Assembly: GCA_030152225.1 (NCBI GenBank) | Contig: JASLHL010000123.1 | Coordinates: 1 to 5,315, forward strand | Length of the DNA: 5,315 nt | Direction of reading: 5' to 3' | From: Flavobacterium sp. | GTDB taxonomy: Bacteria; Bacteroidota; Bacteroidia; Flavobacteriales; Flavobacteriaceae | Part shown: piece after piece, positions 5,289-5,315 of the stretch | Layout: each line of letters opens with the position of its first letter | Numbering within the stretch: position 1 is the stretch's first letter | Program-made: the position numbers and the translations under genes | The notes under the pieces: model-generated | What the model saw: the letters and a program-made list of their open reading frames with translations, nothing else | The model's database searches: none | Told to the model about the DNA's origin: nothing

Positions 5289-5315
5289 TTGTCTTTATTG
5301 CTGTAATGCGGTGCA

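Overview
The window looks like chromosomal DNA from a member of the Bacteroidota, most likely class Flavobacteriia. The evidence is the AT-rich sequence, a TAnnTTTG-type -7 promoter box, weak ribosome-binding signals inside the operon, and two protein families typical of that phylum: a DUF5074/YncE-like surface propeller lipoprotein and a 'cell surface protein' lipoprotein carrying IDFIKVYTG and GWLGET motifs. The genus cannot be fixed from the sequence.

Everything recognisable as a gene is on the minus strand. Reading along that strand from right to left: a tRNA-Asp(GTC) (5212-5288) with a strong hairpin terminator (5173-5209); a structured AT-rich spacer with a second terminator-like hairpin (about 5052-5085); and a non-coding repeat-rich stretch (about 4441-5040). 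That stretch holds two tracts of a degenerate 7-bp repeat and a pair of inverted REP-like palindromes. After it comes a vitamin B12 operon: a -7 promoter box (4427-4434), a cobalamin riboswitch (about 4261-4417), a leader with two mutually exclusive hairpins (4154-4216), a BtuB-type TonB-dependent receptor (2075-4147), a BtuG-like surface lipoprotein (883-2070), and a third lipoprotein gene (from 886, running off the left edge).

The three genes are tightly packed: a 4-bp gap between the first two, and an ATGA start/stop overlap between the second and third. They almost certainly share one transcript under B12 control. The expected working model is capture of cobalamins at the cell surface by BtuG, which sits as a lid on BtuB, followed by TonB-driven transport through the BtuB barrel. 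The third lipoprotein has no assigned function that I can name with confidence. Its place in a B12-repressed operon makes it the best candidate here for an under-described component of cobalamin capture.

No CRISPR array, complete insertion sequence, defence system or other clearly new system is visible. The most interesting items are the third lipoprotein, the putative riboswitch expression platform, and the small intergenic repeat elements.
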